The translations under genes were made by a program, and so were the position numbers. A stretch of DNA of 56,769 nucleotides from a virus: IMG/VR virus record IMGVR_UViG_3300045973_000630, positions 1-56,769 of that record; one strand, 5' to 3'. Below are positions 32,233 to 40,112 of this stretch, piece by piece; the first letter of the stretch is position 1; each line of letters begins with the position of its first letter. The notes beneath the pieces are model-generated. The model was given only the letters and a program-made list of their open reading frames with translations. It searched no databases and was not told where the DNA came from.

Positions 32233-34075
32233 AACAACTCTTGAAAAAATTAGAGAAATCATAAGCAAGAATTACGCTAAATTAGCAATTTCAGTATTAG
32301 GCAAATCTGTGTTAACGGATAAAGAACTTAAAGAGTTAAAAGCACAAGGTATTGATATCTCAAATACAGAATCTCTATTTGCATTATTATATAATCATGC
32401 ATTTATCAATCCACCAGAAGATACTCTAGGACCTAAATCTGTAGAAGATATGGAAAGTCAACAATCGGTAAGAGGGCTCCTCCCAGAAGGTTCTGCACAC
32501 GATTATGTTATAGAAAATCTAAATGATAAAACTAAACAACTTATAGACAAGCTTAAAGTAGATGTAATCTCTAGGGTTGAGGGATTAATACGAGAAAATA
32601 ATGATGTGTATCGAGTTGATGCGCTACAAAATTTAGATAGAACAGATTTGTTGGACGAATTGACTAAGGAGTCTAGCCTAGGAAAACTTAAGCAAAAATT
32701 AAGAGACACATCTAAAGAAGCAAACCGAGACTGGCTAAGAGTAGCAGTTACCGAAATGTCTAATGCTATCGGAATAGCGACCACAGATCGAATTGTGGTA
32801 GATAATAGATCTAAAAATTTAGAAGAGGTCTATGTATATAGAATTGCTCATAAAGATGGAAAAACATGTTTTACTGAGGCCGAAGAAGTATGTATGGCTA
32901 CTGGAGAATTGTGTCAGTTAAAGGATATTAAAGTCGGGGATTTATTACAGTCTGGGACTAGGAAAAAAGACAGAAATATAGGGTCGAAATCTAAAGTAGT
33001 TAGAATAGAGACAAAATTAGCAGAAGTGCTAGAATATCAATTTAGTGATGGAACGGTTATAAAGTGTACGTCTGATCATCCTATTTTAGTAAAATATAAA
33101 AAATTCTTAGGATTTATTCCGGTTTATATGTTAGAAACTACTAAGGTTAAATTTACAGTACCAAAGTACCAAGAGTTAACCACTGGAGAACGTGCAAGTA
33201 TAGGACGTATGCCAAGTTGGGCACTACAAATGGCCCCGAACTATACTGATTTCTTTTACTTTTGGCAAGACTATGGTCCTGAATTACTAGCAGATATTAG
33301 AAAAAGTAACTCATTTAAAGATTTACAAGAAAAATGGCAATTCCCGAAAATTGGTAATTGCCGAAATCTAGGCACGTTAGCCGCACTTTGCGGAGAGTCT
33401 TTTTCTAAATATACTAAAATTTCAAGTGCTAATAATAATTATAATGTAGAGTATCTAGAGCACCTTGCCACTAAATGTTTAGCCAAACTAGATTTAAGCG
33501 CGGAGGACCTAACTCGAGATCTAGGGTTGCACGGCTATAAATTTGTTATTAAAAAGTATAATATCAGTTTTCATATTCTAAAATTTTGGGTTATTCAAAA
33601 TTTAGGAAGTGCTTTTGATAAGAAGATTAGAAAATTAGGAAAAATTAGAGCACAACGAGCCGGTCAAACTAGTATTGCAAATACTCCCGGACTTCGCGAA
33701 AAACTAAATAATGAGGCCAGGACTAGACTAATAAGAAATTGTAAATCTACATCAAAACCTCAACGCGTGTTGTTTAATACTTTAAAATTAACATATCCAG
33801 CTATACAGTTAGAGGTCCCGATATTAGAAGCTTTTCGAGCAGATATTTTATTGAATAATATAATTATAGAATTTGATGGAAGTGGGCACTGGCTATTTGG
33901 AAAAGGTAGTAAAGCGCGAGATGAAGCTAGGGATAGACTTTGTACCCGGTATGGGTATTCTGTAATTAGAATTAAATCCCCAAAAGATAAGCAACCACCA
34001 ATTGAGAGTTTAACTAAGATACTAGAAATAATCAAACCTGGAGAATATAAGGAGATACACTGTGATAGTTTCTAA
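32219..34075 (+). CDS. MuF-like head protein N-half + N-intein + EDxHD endonuclease
   Basis: 618 residues in one frame. Residues 1-216 are the N-terminal part of an SPP1 gp7/MuF-like head morphogenesis protein, ending HKDGKT. Cys217 begins an intein N-half: block A CFTEAEEVCMATGEL, then IKVGDLL, and block B TVIKCTSDHPILV (His287). From about residue 320 a linker with DNA-binding-like helices leads to a C-terminal nuclease: RADILL, IIIEFDGSGHW (Glu551, Asp553, His557), then ARDEARDRLCTRYGYSVIRI, the EDxHD (Vsr-like) homing endonuclease pattern. The gene ends with TAA; the intein C-half is in the next gene. Spliced product is predicted at 302 residues. Confidence 0.88.
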   Translation: MVTSKTTLEKIREIISKNYAKLAISVLGKSVLTDKELKELKAQGIDISNTESLFALLYNHAFINPPEDTLGPKSVEDMESQQSVRGLLPEGSAHDYVIENLNDKTKQLIDKLKVDVISRVEGLIRENNDVYRVDALQNLDRTDLLDELTKESSLGKLKQKLRDTSKEANRDWLRVAVTEMSNAIGIATTDRIVVDNRSKNLEEVYVYRIAHKDGKTCFTEAEEVCMATGELCQLKDIKVGDLLQSGTRKKDRNIGSKSKVVRIETKLAEVLEYQFSDGTVIKCTSDHPILVKYKKFLGFIPVYMLETTKVKFTVPKYQELTTGERASIGRMPSWALQMAPNYTDFFYFWQDYGPELLADIRKSNSFKDLQEKWQFPKIGNCRNLGTLAALCGESFSKYTKISSANNNYNVEYLEHLATKCLAKLDLSAEDLTRDLGLHGYKFVIKKYNISFHILKFWVIQNLGSAFDKKIRKLGKIRAQRAGQTSIANTPGLREKLNNEARTRLIRNCKSTSKPQRVLFNTLKLTYPAIQLEVPILEAFRADILLNNIIIEFDGSGHWLFGKGSKARDEARDRLCTRYGYSVIRIKSPKDKQPPIESLTKILEIIKPGEYKEIHCDSF

Positions 34076-34169
34076 GAAATCATTAGGAGTACAGAATATC
34101 GTAGAGTTAGAACTAGATCAAAATTCTAGCAAAACTTATATAAATAAAGACGGAATTATCTCGCACAAT
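32867..34169 (+). mobile_element. split intein with EDxHD homing endonuclease in the MuF-like gene
   Basis: The N-half starts at Cys217 (base 32867); the C-half ends at Asn36 of the second gene (base 34169). They are interrupted by a stop codon and a new, well-formed translation start (AAGGAG at 34049-34054, GTG at 34062). Joining the exteins gives DGKT-CRWCSEFY, restoring the CxxC metal site of MuF-like proteins. The nuclease lies in the same frame as the N-half, unlike fractured genes in which the nuclease is a separate ORF. Confidence 0.85.
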
Positions 34170-34430
34170 TGCAGATGGTGTTCCGAATTTTATGTTGATA
34201 ACGATGGAAGTCCTAAGCTTTATAAGTTAACTTCATTATTAGATAACGGGTCTAACTACGGTAAAAAACGAGATACTTGGCAAGCCGTTATTGGTGCCAC
34301 CCATCCGAATGAGCGATGTTCTGGTATTTTAGAATTAAAACCCGGGTTTATGCTTAAGTCTGATGGGACCAGTACATATATCGGAATGGCTAAATGGCCT
34401 GGATATATTTTGAATAAAGTTCAAAAATAG
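34062..34430 (+). CDS. C-intein + C-terminal half of MuF-like head protein, GTG start
   Basis: 122 residues from GTG, with AAGGAG seven bases upstream. Residues 1-36 are the intein C-half: VELELDQNSSKTYI (block F) and GIISHN (block G). Residue 37 is Cys (+1), beginning CRWCSEFY, then GATHPNERCSGIL, the Cys/His cluster typical of the end of MuF/gp7 proteins. Trans-splicing with the product of 32219 would rebuild a head protein that joins portal and capsid. The gene overlaps the previous one by 14 bases in another frame. Confidence 0.87.
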   Translation: MIVSKKSLGVQNIVELELDQNSSKTYINKDGIISHNCRWCSEFYVDNDGSPKLYKLTSLLDNGSNYGKKRDTWQAVIGATHPNERCSGILELKPGFMLKSDGTSTYIGMAKWPGYILNKVQK

Positions 34431-34448
34431 TATACAAAATCAAAAGCA

Positions 34449-34476
34449 ATAGATACTATTCGAAAGAGGTATCTAT
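34449..34476 (+). promoter_or_regulatory. perfect 8-bp inverted repeat ending at the ATG of the gene at 34477
   Basis: ATAGATAC (34449-34456) pairs with GTATCTAT (34469-34476), loop 12 bases. The Shine-Dalgarno AGAGG (34465-34469) sits in the loop and its last base in the right arm. A TACTAT -10-like box overlaps the left arm. The same layout as at 17144 and 22395, with an unrelated sequence. Confidence 0.5.
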
Positions 34477-35010
34477 ATGCAATCTATCGATTCTCAAATT
34501 AAGACGCTTTTACTTAAAAAGAAGAAAATTGATTACATCAATTACTTGTTGGATCTCATTAAAAATGATACTAAATGTATTGATTTTACTGAAGTTAAAC
34601 AAGAAGTTATGTCTCAAATTGAACCATTTTTCGCCGAAGTTATTGCTTCAATTGAAACAGGTACGGATATTGCTAAATCAGTTTCAAATAGTTTTTCAAA
34701 TAAAGAGGTCGAAGTACTACAAAATTTAGTACAAAGAACTTTAGCTAAACAATCAAATCCAGCACCGCAAACTGAAACTACTCAAAAACCAATACAACCA
34801 ACTAGAAATTTACCGGAGTTATCTCAAGCAGATAAGCTTAGTTTTGCGCTAGCTAATAGACACTTTGCAAATAAACGAGTACAAATTATAAATGATCAAA
34901 ACGTACAAATTAATGGTGTATGCGTTGGATTAGATGCTCCGAATGTATTAGTTCGTACAGATTCTGGACCGACTATTCAAGTTCCATTAGAAAAAATAGT
35001 TATTTCGTAA
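34477..35010 (+). CDS. hypothetical head-cluster protein, 177 aa
   Basis: N-terminal helical region (IKTLLLKKKKIDYINYLLDLI), a Gln/Thr/Pro-rich linker (residues 92-112) and a C-terminal beta-rich domain (NKRVQIINDQNVQINGVCVG). The C-terminal part resembles small Sm-like or barrel folds by pattern, but this is weak. Position after the MuF-like genes suggests a minor structural or assembly role. Confidence 0.65.
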   Translation: MQSIDSQIKTLLLKKKKIDYINYLLDLIKNDTKCIDFTEVKQEVMSQIEPFFAEVIASIETGTDIAKSVSNSFSNKEVEVLQNLVQRTLAKQSNPAPQTETTQKPIQPTRNLPELSQADKLSFALANRHFANKRVQIINDQNVQINGVCVGLDAPNVLVRTDSGPTIQVPLEKIVIS

Positions 35011-35019
35011 GGAGGATTT

Positions 35020-35397
35020 ATGATTAAAGAGAAACTAGAATTTTTCGATACAGTATTTAATACGGCTCTGTCCGAAATCTCAGATGAGATTAGAACTAGT
35101 ATATCAAATGATAGGCTTGAAGAACAAGGATATACAAAACAACAAGCTATAAATATTAAAAATAACATGGATGGTAAAAAGATAGGTGAAATATTCTCTG
35201 CAAATAATACACTATATTGTAAAACTCCGTATCAAACAGTAGTATCCGCGCAAATTTATATGTACACTATACAACAGTCTTTAATTACTTGCGGGACTCA
35301 TATCAATACGCTAGAGCAAGAACTTGCTAACTATAAAAAGTATACTTTTTATAGTTTAATAAAATTAATATTTAAAAAACTTATAAATAAAGGATAA
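35020..35397 (+). CDS. hypothetical helical protein, 125 aa
   Basis: ATG after a strong GGAGG. Mainly helical, with a Lys/Tyr-rich hydrophobic C-terminus (YTFYSLIKLIFKKLINKG) that could touch a membrane or a partner protein. No recognised motif. Four bases separate it from the next gene. Confidence 0.65.
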   Translation: MIKEKLEFFDTVFNTALSEISDEIRTSISNDRLEEQGYTKQQAINIKNNMDGKKIGEIFSANNTLYCKTPYQTVVSAQIYMYTIQQSLITCGTHINTLEQELANYKKYTFYSLIKLIFKKLINKG

Positions 35398-35400
35398 ACA

Positions 35401-35925
35401 ATGGGAAAGAAAAAAACTCAAGAACATATGCAACAATCAATGGGTACTTTAGTTTCTAAAGCGGCGCTTGCACAATTAGCTCCGGAAATTAATGAAATAG
35501 TACTTGCCAAAGTTCGAGAACTTGGCGGACTTTTAGCCCAAGAGCAATTATCAACTCTTCAAGATTTATTTGTAAGACTTGTAGTATTAGAGTCTTTAGC
35601 AGTTGAAAAGTTTGGAATTACTCCAGATGAATTATCAGATAGAGTTGCCCAACTTCAAGATGAATCTGAAGGTTTTAAAACTTCACAAGAACCAGCAAAA
35701 GCTGGGGATACTATTCGTTTAGAGATTAAAACTAAAACTAAAGATCAAGCAGAATTTCAAGGAAAATCAAGACTTAAAGTTACAAATTTAGGTAGCGGTA
35801 ACTCACTTGGAGTTTTAGAAAAAGATATCATCGGAATGATTACCGCTGAAACAAAGCTTATTGAATTTGGCGAAGATAACCAAATGATTGCAGAAGTATC
35901 AATAAATAAGATTTCTAGTAAATAG
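35401..35925 (+). CDS. hypothetical protein, 174 aa
   Basis: N-terminal helical half (LVSKAALAQLAPEINEIVLAK and a second helix to residue 65), then a beta-rich half (DTIRLEIKTKTKDQAEFQG, then GSGNSLG-like turns). Its gene is eight bases before the groES-like gene. It could be part of the chaperone-linked head assembly group; no family is recognised. Confidence 0.68.
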   Translation: MGKKKTQEHMQQSMGTLVSKAALAQLAPEINEIVLAKVRELGGLLAQEQLSTLQDLFVRLVVLESLAVEKFGITPDELSDRVAQLQDESEGFKTSQEPAKAGDTIRLEIKTKTKDQAEFQGKSRLKVTNLGSGNSLGVLEKDIIGMITAETKLIEFGEDNQMIAEVSINKISSK

Positions 35926-35932
35926 GATTTAT

Positions 35933-36196
35933 ATGAAAATATCATTACGTGGTAATAGGGTTGGAATAGAAAAATTAAAGAAGGTAAATAAGAATCAAAA
36001 TACCGGATTCTTATTTGTGCCAGAAGCAGAAGAATATCAAGGATTAGTACGATTTGTTGGAGAAACAGCAGCCAAAGATCTACAAGTTGGACAAAAGGTA
36101 TATTTTAGTACTAATTTCCAACAAGTTAAAATGGTCGGAATGGATATTTGCATTTTAGAGGATTCCCAAGTTTTTGCGATAGCAACTGAAGAATAA
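35933..36196 (+). CDS. groES: GroES-like co-chaperonin
   Basis: 87 residues, close to bacterial GroES (97) and shorter than T4 gp31. The pattern follows Cpn10: RGNRVGIEKLKK at the start, NTGFLFVPE in place of the mobile loop GGIVLP, YQGLVRFVG, LQVGQKVYFS, and a final QVFAIATEE strand. It should cap the GroEL ring encoded at 6677. Identity is low enough that this rests on pattern and length. Its place between head genes suggests the pair folds the capsid protein, as gp31 does in T4. Confidence 0.75.
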   Translation: MKISLRGNRVGIEKLKKVNKNQNTGFLFVPEAEEYQGLVRFVGETAAKDLQVGQKVYFSTNFQQVKMVGMDICILEDSQVFAIATEE

Positions 36197-36207
36197 TAGA
36201 GGTCTTT

Positions 36208-36813
36208 GTGTCACGTAAATTTAATAAAGAAGATATTGAACGATTTCATGATTACGGGATCTATATACCAAATAGAGTAATTTATATGGGATCTGAATCT
36301 TATGATTTAGACTCAAATGAATCGGGCACTAATGGGTTAATGGCAGAACGTATCTTAAAGAACTTAACGATGTTAGATACACTCTCCCAAGAGCCGATCA
36401 CAATTATATTAAATAATATAGGTGGAGATTTTTACCATGGATTAGCTATTTTTGATGCAATCCAGACTTGTAAATCGCCAGTAACTATAAAGGTTTTTGG
36501 ACATGCTATGTCTATGGGCTCAGTAATATTGCAAGCAGCAGATAGAAGAGTTATGGCAGCAAATGCTAAGCAAATGATACATTATGGTACTTGCGGAATG
36601 AACTCGCACGCTAAGACATTTCAAAAGTGGGCCAAAGAATATGAACGACTAGATAGTTGGATGGAAGACTTATATTTTAAAAGAATCTTAGAAAAACATC
36701 CAGATTTTCCAATATCTAAGTTGAAAAAGATGTTAGATCATGACTCGTTCTTAACCGCACAAGAATCCGTAGATCTAGGATTGGCTGACGAACTTTTAAA
36801 AGTAGGAGAATAA
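36208..36813 (+). CDS. clpP: ClpP-family serine protease
   Basis: 201 residues, GTG start after GAGG. The catalytic triad is complete: Ser102 in GHAMSMGS, His125 in MIHYG, Asp179 in DHDSFLT. IILNNIGGDFYHGLAIFDAI matches the ClpP handle strand. No ATPase partner is in the window. In many phages a ClpP-like enzyme serves as the head maturation protease, but a U35 protease is also present here (38005), so its role is open: it may process another head protein or act with a host Clp ATPase. Confidence 0.9.
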   Translation: MSRKFNKEDIERFHDYGIYIPNRVIYMGSESYDLDSNESGTNGLMAERILKNLTMLDTLSQEPITIILNNIGGDFYHGLAIFDAIQTCKSPVTIKVFGHAMSMGSVILQAADRRVMAANAKQMIHYGTCGMNSHAKTFQKWAKEYERLDSWMEDLYFKRILEKHPDFPISKLKKMLDHDSFLTAQESVDLGLADELLKVGE

Positions 36814-36816
36814 CTA

Positions 36817-37575
36817 ATGTCATTAACTAAGATTTTTGAAGACATTTTAAATAAAGAACAACCTAAGTCTAGCAGTTTAGGTCAATTCAAAATTAAACCC
36901 TCAACATTAGGGTCTAAGTGTCTTCGTAAAGTCTATTATGTTTCAGCAGGTGTTTCTGAAGACTTTGAGTTTGACCTCAGCGGTAAGCGCCGAATGAAGC
37001 TAGGTGACTATGTTCATTCTATGCTTCATGACATTTATGATGAAGCAGGGATTCTTATAAAGTATATTAATCCGGATGGAACTACTAATTTAGATTGGAA
37101 AAACCCAACTAAAATTGATTATGAGTTTCCGTTATCTTCAGAAGACCTTTTTATCAAACGCGGGAAGATCGATGCGGTAATAGAGATTAATAATGAACTT
37201 TGGATTGGTGAGTATAAATCTATAAATATGAATGGATTTAGTAACTTAACCCAGGCTAAACCTGAGCATATAATCCAAGCAGTTGTTTATTTATATGTAT
37301 TTAATCAGATGTTAGCAAGTGGCGCATTTTCACATATAGAACAATTAGCTAAGTATAAAGCAGCAAAAGGTGTTAAATTTTTATATTTAAATAAAGATGA
37401 CACAGCATTAAAAGAGTTTACCCTAACTAATTGTGATGAAATCTTTGGTCAAATAGTAGAGAAAATAATGGTAATTAGACAAGCTTATGAAACCAAGCAA
37501 CTACCTGGAAAAACTCCTGACTTTTGTAAAACTTGTAATTATAGAACAAAATGTCAAAATAACTATAACATTTAG
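36817..37575 (+). CDS. Cas4/RecB-like PD-(D/E)XK nuclease with iron-sulfur cysteines
   Basis: 252 residues. The nuclease core shows KIDAVIEI followed by WIGEYKS (Asp...Glu-x-Lys). Four cysteines are placed as in Cas4 and AddB: Cys35 in GSKCLRK, and Cys237, Cys240, Cys246 in CKTCNYRTKC near the C-terminus, a likely 4Fe-4S cluster. Such enzymes resect DNA ends. Its location between ClpP and the prohead protease, far from the recombination genes, is unusual and points to a role in packaging or DNA-end processing in the head. Confidence 0.85.
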   Translation: MSLTKIFEDILNKEQPKSSSLGQFKIKPSTLGSKCLRKVYYVSAGVSEDFEFDLSGKRRMKLGDYVHSMLHDIYDEAGILIKYINPDGTTNLDWKNPTKIDYEFPLSSEDLFIKRGKIDAVIEINNELWIGEYKSINMNGFSNLTQAKPEHIIQAVVYLYVFNQMLASGAFSHIEQLAKYKAAKGVKFLYLNKDDTALKEFTLTNCDEIFGQIVEKIMVIRQAYETKQLPGKTPDFCKTCNYRTKCQNNYNI

Positions 37576-37648
37576 TTTACTTAATGGAATATATAAGATA
37601 TAGTCTAAGTATAGCCGTAACAACTCGGAATAATCTTTTAGGAATATA

Positions 37649-37993
37649 ATGGCTGACTCAAATAATAACTCATTCAAATGTAAAGAAGTATGCGATTGGA
37701 AGATAAATTCTCCAAAGTATCAAGATTGTATATGGAGTTATATAAGAGCTAGATCTGCAGCAGATGGTTCTATGAGAGAGCATTCACAAGCTGAAATTTC
37801 TAAAATGCTAGGTATTCCAAGTACTAAGGTAGCGTTAGCTATAAAAGAAGCAACTAAAGCATTCAAAAAAGCATTGAAAAAAGCAGATTTAGCCCAAGTT
37901 TTAAATAAAGATGTTAGTTATAATATAAACTTAGGTACGACTTCTTTAGAAGTTACACCCACTTTTGATAAACCGAGCAATAGTATAAAATAA
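37649..37993 (+). CDS. small HTH protein, 114 aa
   Basis: Central segment SQAEISKMLGIPSTKVALAIKEA is a good helix-turn-helix. The N-terminus has two Cys (CKEVCDW). The protein could be a transcription regulator for late genes or a sigma-like factor; only the HTH is seen. TATAGT (about 37602) and TATAAT just before the ATG lie in the 73-base gap upstream. Confidence 0.65.
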   Translation: MADSNNNSFKCKEVCDWKINSPKYQDCIWSYIRARSAADGSMREHSQAEISKMLGIPSTKVALAIKEATKAFKKALKKADLAQVLNKDVSYNINLGTTSLEVTPTFDKPSNSIK

Positions 37994-38004
37994 TTTTGGA
38001 TAAA

Positions 38005-38850
38005 ATGAGTAGTATGACTAATGATTCTAATTTTAAATTTATAATTCCCGCTGAACTTGAGAAATCTGCCAATGGAGACTGGAAAGTCCGCGGATTAGCC
38101 TCTACTAATAATTTAGATAGACAAGGTGAAAGAATCCTTCAAGAAGGTCTAGATTTAACTCCGATTGATCAAAAACGCGGAGTTATAAACTATGATCATT
38201 TAAGCGGACCTGAAAATACTATAGGTTTGCTAGACGGATATACTCAAACAAATAAAGGCTTATATATAGAGGGAAGACTCTTTAAAAATCATACTAAAGC
38301 GAAAGCTATATATGAAATCATGAGTTCTTTAAATAAAGCCGACCATGGTCGAATGGGTATTTCAGTTGAGGGTAAGATAATTGAACGAGATCCGCTCAAT
38401 CCATCAGTAATCAAAAAGTGTCGAATTAATGCAGTAGCTTTGACACTTAATCCAGTAAATGTAGATACTTATGTCGATATTGTGAAATCTATGAATGCAA
38501 GTCAAACAGTAGAATTTAATTCAATAGAGCAAGCGCAAAACCTAGAAGTTAAGTCCGAAGAGCCGATGTTCACATCTACTCAAGTAGTTTCTATTATAGA
38601 AAAAGCATTAGCAATTACTACCGGAAATGCTTTGGCACCAAATACTAGAACTGGTGGAGATGCTTTAGGCCAAGAAGAATTAGATTCTAAGAAAAAGCTT
38701 AAAAATAAACCAAAAGAGCTTTTTAAGTCTCAAATGCTAGAACTATTAGATCAACTTCAAAGTTTGCACCCAGACTGCTCTAGATCGGAGCTTTGGGCTG
38801 CAATCTCAGAGCGTTTATCAACAAAATTTCCACAAATACACAATAATTAA
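38005..38850 (+). CDS. prohead protease, U35 family
   Basis: I chose the ATG at 38005 with GGA five bases upstream; an in-frame TTG at 37996 is possible. Numbered from 38005, RGLASTNNLDRQGERIL, His65 in NYDHLSG and Ser120 in RMGISVEG give the herpes/HK97-type fold and active site. INAVALTLNPVN follows. The C-terminal half (residues 170-282) is linker-rich. It cleaves scaffold and capsid N-termini during maturation, consistent with the scaffold and major capsid genes downstream. Confidence 0.87.
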   Translation: MSSMTNDSNFKFIIPAELEKSANGDWKVRGLASTNNLDRQGERILQEGLDLTPIDQKRGVINYDHLSGPENTIGLLDGYTQTNKGLYIEGRLFKNHTKAKAIYEIMSSLNKADHGRMGISVEGKIIERDPLNPSVIKKCRINAVALTLNPVNVDTYVDIVKSMNASQTVEFNSIEQAQNLEVKSEEPMFTSTQVVSIIEKALAITTGNALAPNTRTGGDALGQEELDSKKKLKNKPKELFKSQMLELLDQLQSLHPDCSRSELWAAISERLSTKFPQIHNN

Positions 38851-38891
38851 TAATTTAGATATAATTCTCAGTAATTATAAGGAGTTTCGAC

Positions 38892-39161
38892 ATGTCTCTT
38901 TCAGAAAAAGTAAAAGGTAGAATCAGATCAGCAATCACTAATAAAGATGATGCAGATGCACTTATTGCCGCTATTGAATCCGGAGCTAACCCACAAGCTA
39001 GTTCAGTTGCAGTAATTGGTACAACTTCAAATTTAGTAGGAGTTGATGGAACTGGTAGTAATGCTGCCCCATTAGCTGGTACTGAATCAAGACTAGATGC
39101 GGTTGAAGCTAAAATCGATGCAGTTATTACTGCACTTAAAACTGCCGGATTAATGGCTTAA
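38892..39161 (+). CDS. small Ala/Gly-rich head protein, 89 aa
   Basis: Residues 40-60 are Gly/Thr/Ala-rich (VAVIGTTSNLVGVDGTGSN). A C-terminal coiled coil (SRLDAVEAKIDAVITALKTAG) matches small proteins found between protease and capsid genes in other phages, sometimes called head fibre or decoration proteins. Strong TATAAT at 38860-38865 and Shine-Dalgarno AAGGAG suggest high expression. Confidence 0.65.
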   Translation: MSLSEKVKGRIRSAITNKDDADALIAAIESGANPQASSVAVIGTTSNLVGVDGTGSNAAPLAGTESRLDAVEAKIDAVITALKTAGLMA

Positions 39162-39177
39162 TTTCAAGGAGAGAACA

Positions 39178-40026
39178 ATGAATACTCAACAAACTGAAAA
39201 TCTCAATAAGTCAATTGATTCTCTTATTGAAGAATTATTTGCAGAACCAGTTCAAAAAGCTAGCGACAATTTAGACGTAGCCTCTGCTAGTAAAACTACT
39301 GCAGACGCAGCTATCGCAAGTGCACCTAAATCTCAAAATGATGATGCACGTGGTGCAGGTCGTCCGAAACAAATTTCAGATGTTCCAGCAACTGATGAAG
39401 ATGGCAAACGGGATGGTCAATATGACTCATCAATCGCTACTAAAATTAGTGAAGATGAACCAGATGAGACTAAAAAACAGATCAAAGCAATTGATCAAGG
39501 GTCAAGTGCTGGACGTCTTAGCGAAGGTCCTAAGATGAAAGATCCAAGACTTTCTAAATCTATTTCTGAAGATGAATATGCTGAATTTGTAGCATTCAAA
39601 AAATCTAAATCAGAAGCAGAAGAACTTAAGAAATCTGAAGAACTTAAAAAGTCAGAAGATCTTAAAAAAGCAGAACTTGAATCATTTATTAAATCTGCAG
39701 TTAATGCAGCCGTCGGTTCAGTTAAACAAGAGAATGATAATCTTAAAAAATCTTTAAATGAGTCACAAGCACTTATTAAAGCAATGGCTAATCAACCACA
39801 AAGATCTAAATCAATTACAGGAATCGAAGCATTAGAGAAATCTATGCCAGAACTAACTGGTCCACAAGAATTTTCTAAATCAGAAAAACTTGATGCAGCA
39901 GAACGTTTAGTAATGAAAAAAGCGCTTCCATTAGAAGCAGTAGTAGAGCTCGAAAACACTAACACTGTGTTCAACAAAGAATGGCAAAAACAAATCGAAC
40001 GCGAGTTATTGAACCCATCTAAATAG
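39178..40026 (+). CDS. scaffolding protein
   Basis: 282 residues, highly charged and lacking Cys, with Lys/Ser/Glu repeats (KKSEELKKSEDLKKAE) in a long helix at about 145-190. It ends in a basic helix before the stop (EWQKQIERELLNPSK). The composition and position directly before the major capsid gene fit an internal scaffold that is degraded by the prohead protease. A terminator follows. Confidence 0.78.
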   Translation: MNTQQTENLNKSIDSLIEELFAEPVQKASDNLDVASASKTTADAAIASAPKSQNDDARGAGRPKQISDVPATDEDGKRDGQYDSSIATKISEDEPDETKKQIKAIDQGSSAGRLSEGPKMKDPRLSKSISEDEYAEFVAFKKSKSEAEELKKSEELKKSEDLKKAELESFIKSAVNAAVGSVKQENDNLKKSLNESQALIKAMANQPQRSKSITGIEALEKSMPELTGPQEFSKSEKLDAAERLVMKKALPLEAVVELENTNTVFNKEWQKQIERELLNPSK

Positions 40027-40032
40027 AATTTA

Positions 40033-40050
40033 GCCCCTTCGGGGGTTTTT
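40033..40050 (+). terminator. intrinsic terminator between scaffold and capsid genes
   Basis: CCCC-TTCG-GGGG (40034-40045), a stable UUCG tetraloop, followed by TTTTT (40046-40050). It would lower read-through and let the capsid gene be expressed from its own signals. Confidence 0.9.
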
Positions 40051-40112
40051 AATTTTAACAATCTTACAAATTAACATTAAAAATATAAAAACTTTTTCTT
40101 TAAGGAGAAAAC

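Noticed and set aside
34040-34080. Sequencing frameshift in one contiguous intein gene
   Set aside because: The second frame has its own AAGGAG and GTG at ideal spacing, the nuclease ends in a complete way, and split inteins of this type are known in phages. Reads across the junction would settle it.
40082-40112. Promoter-bracketing hairpin at the capsid gene
   Set aside because: TTTTCT/AGAAAA surrounds the Shine-Dalgarno, but the -10-like TATAAA lies before the left arm, so a local transcript would include the whole hairpin. It does not fit the layout seen elsewhere.
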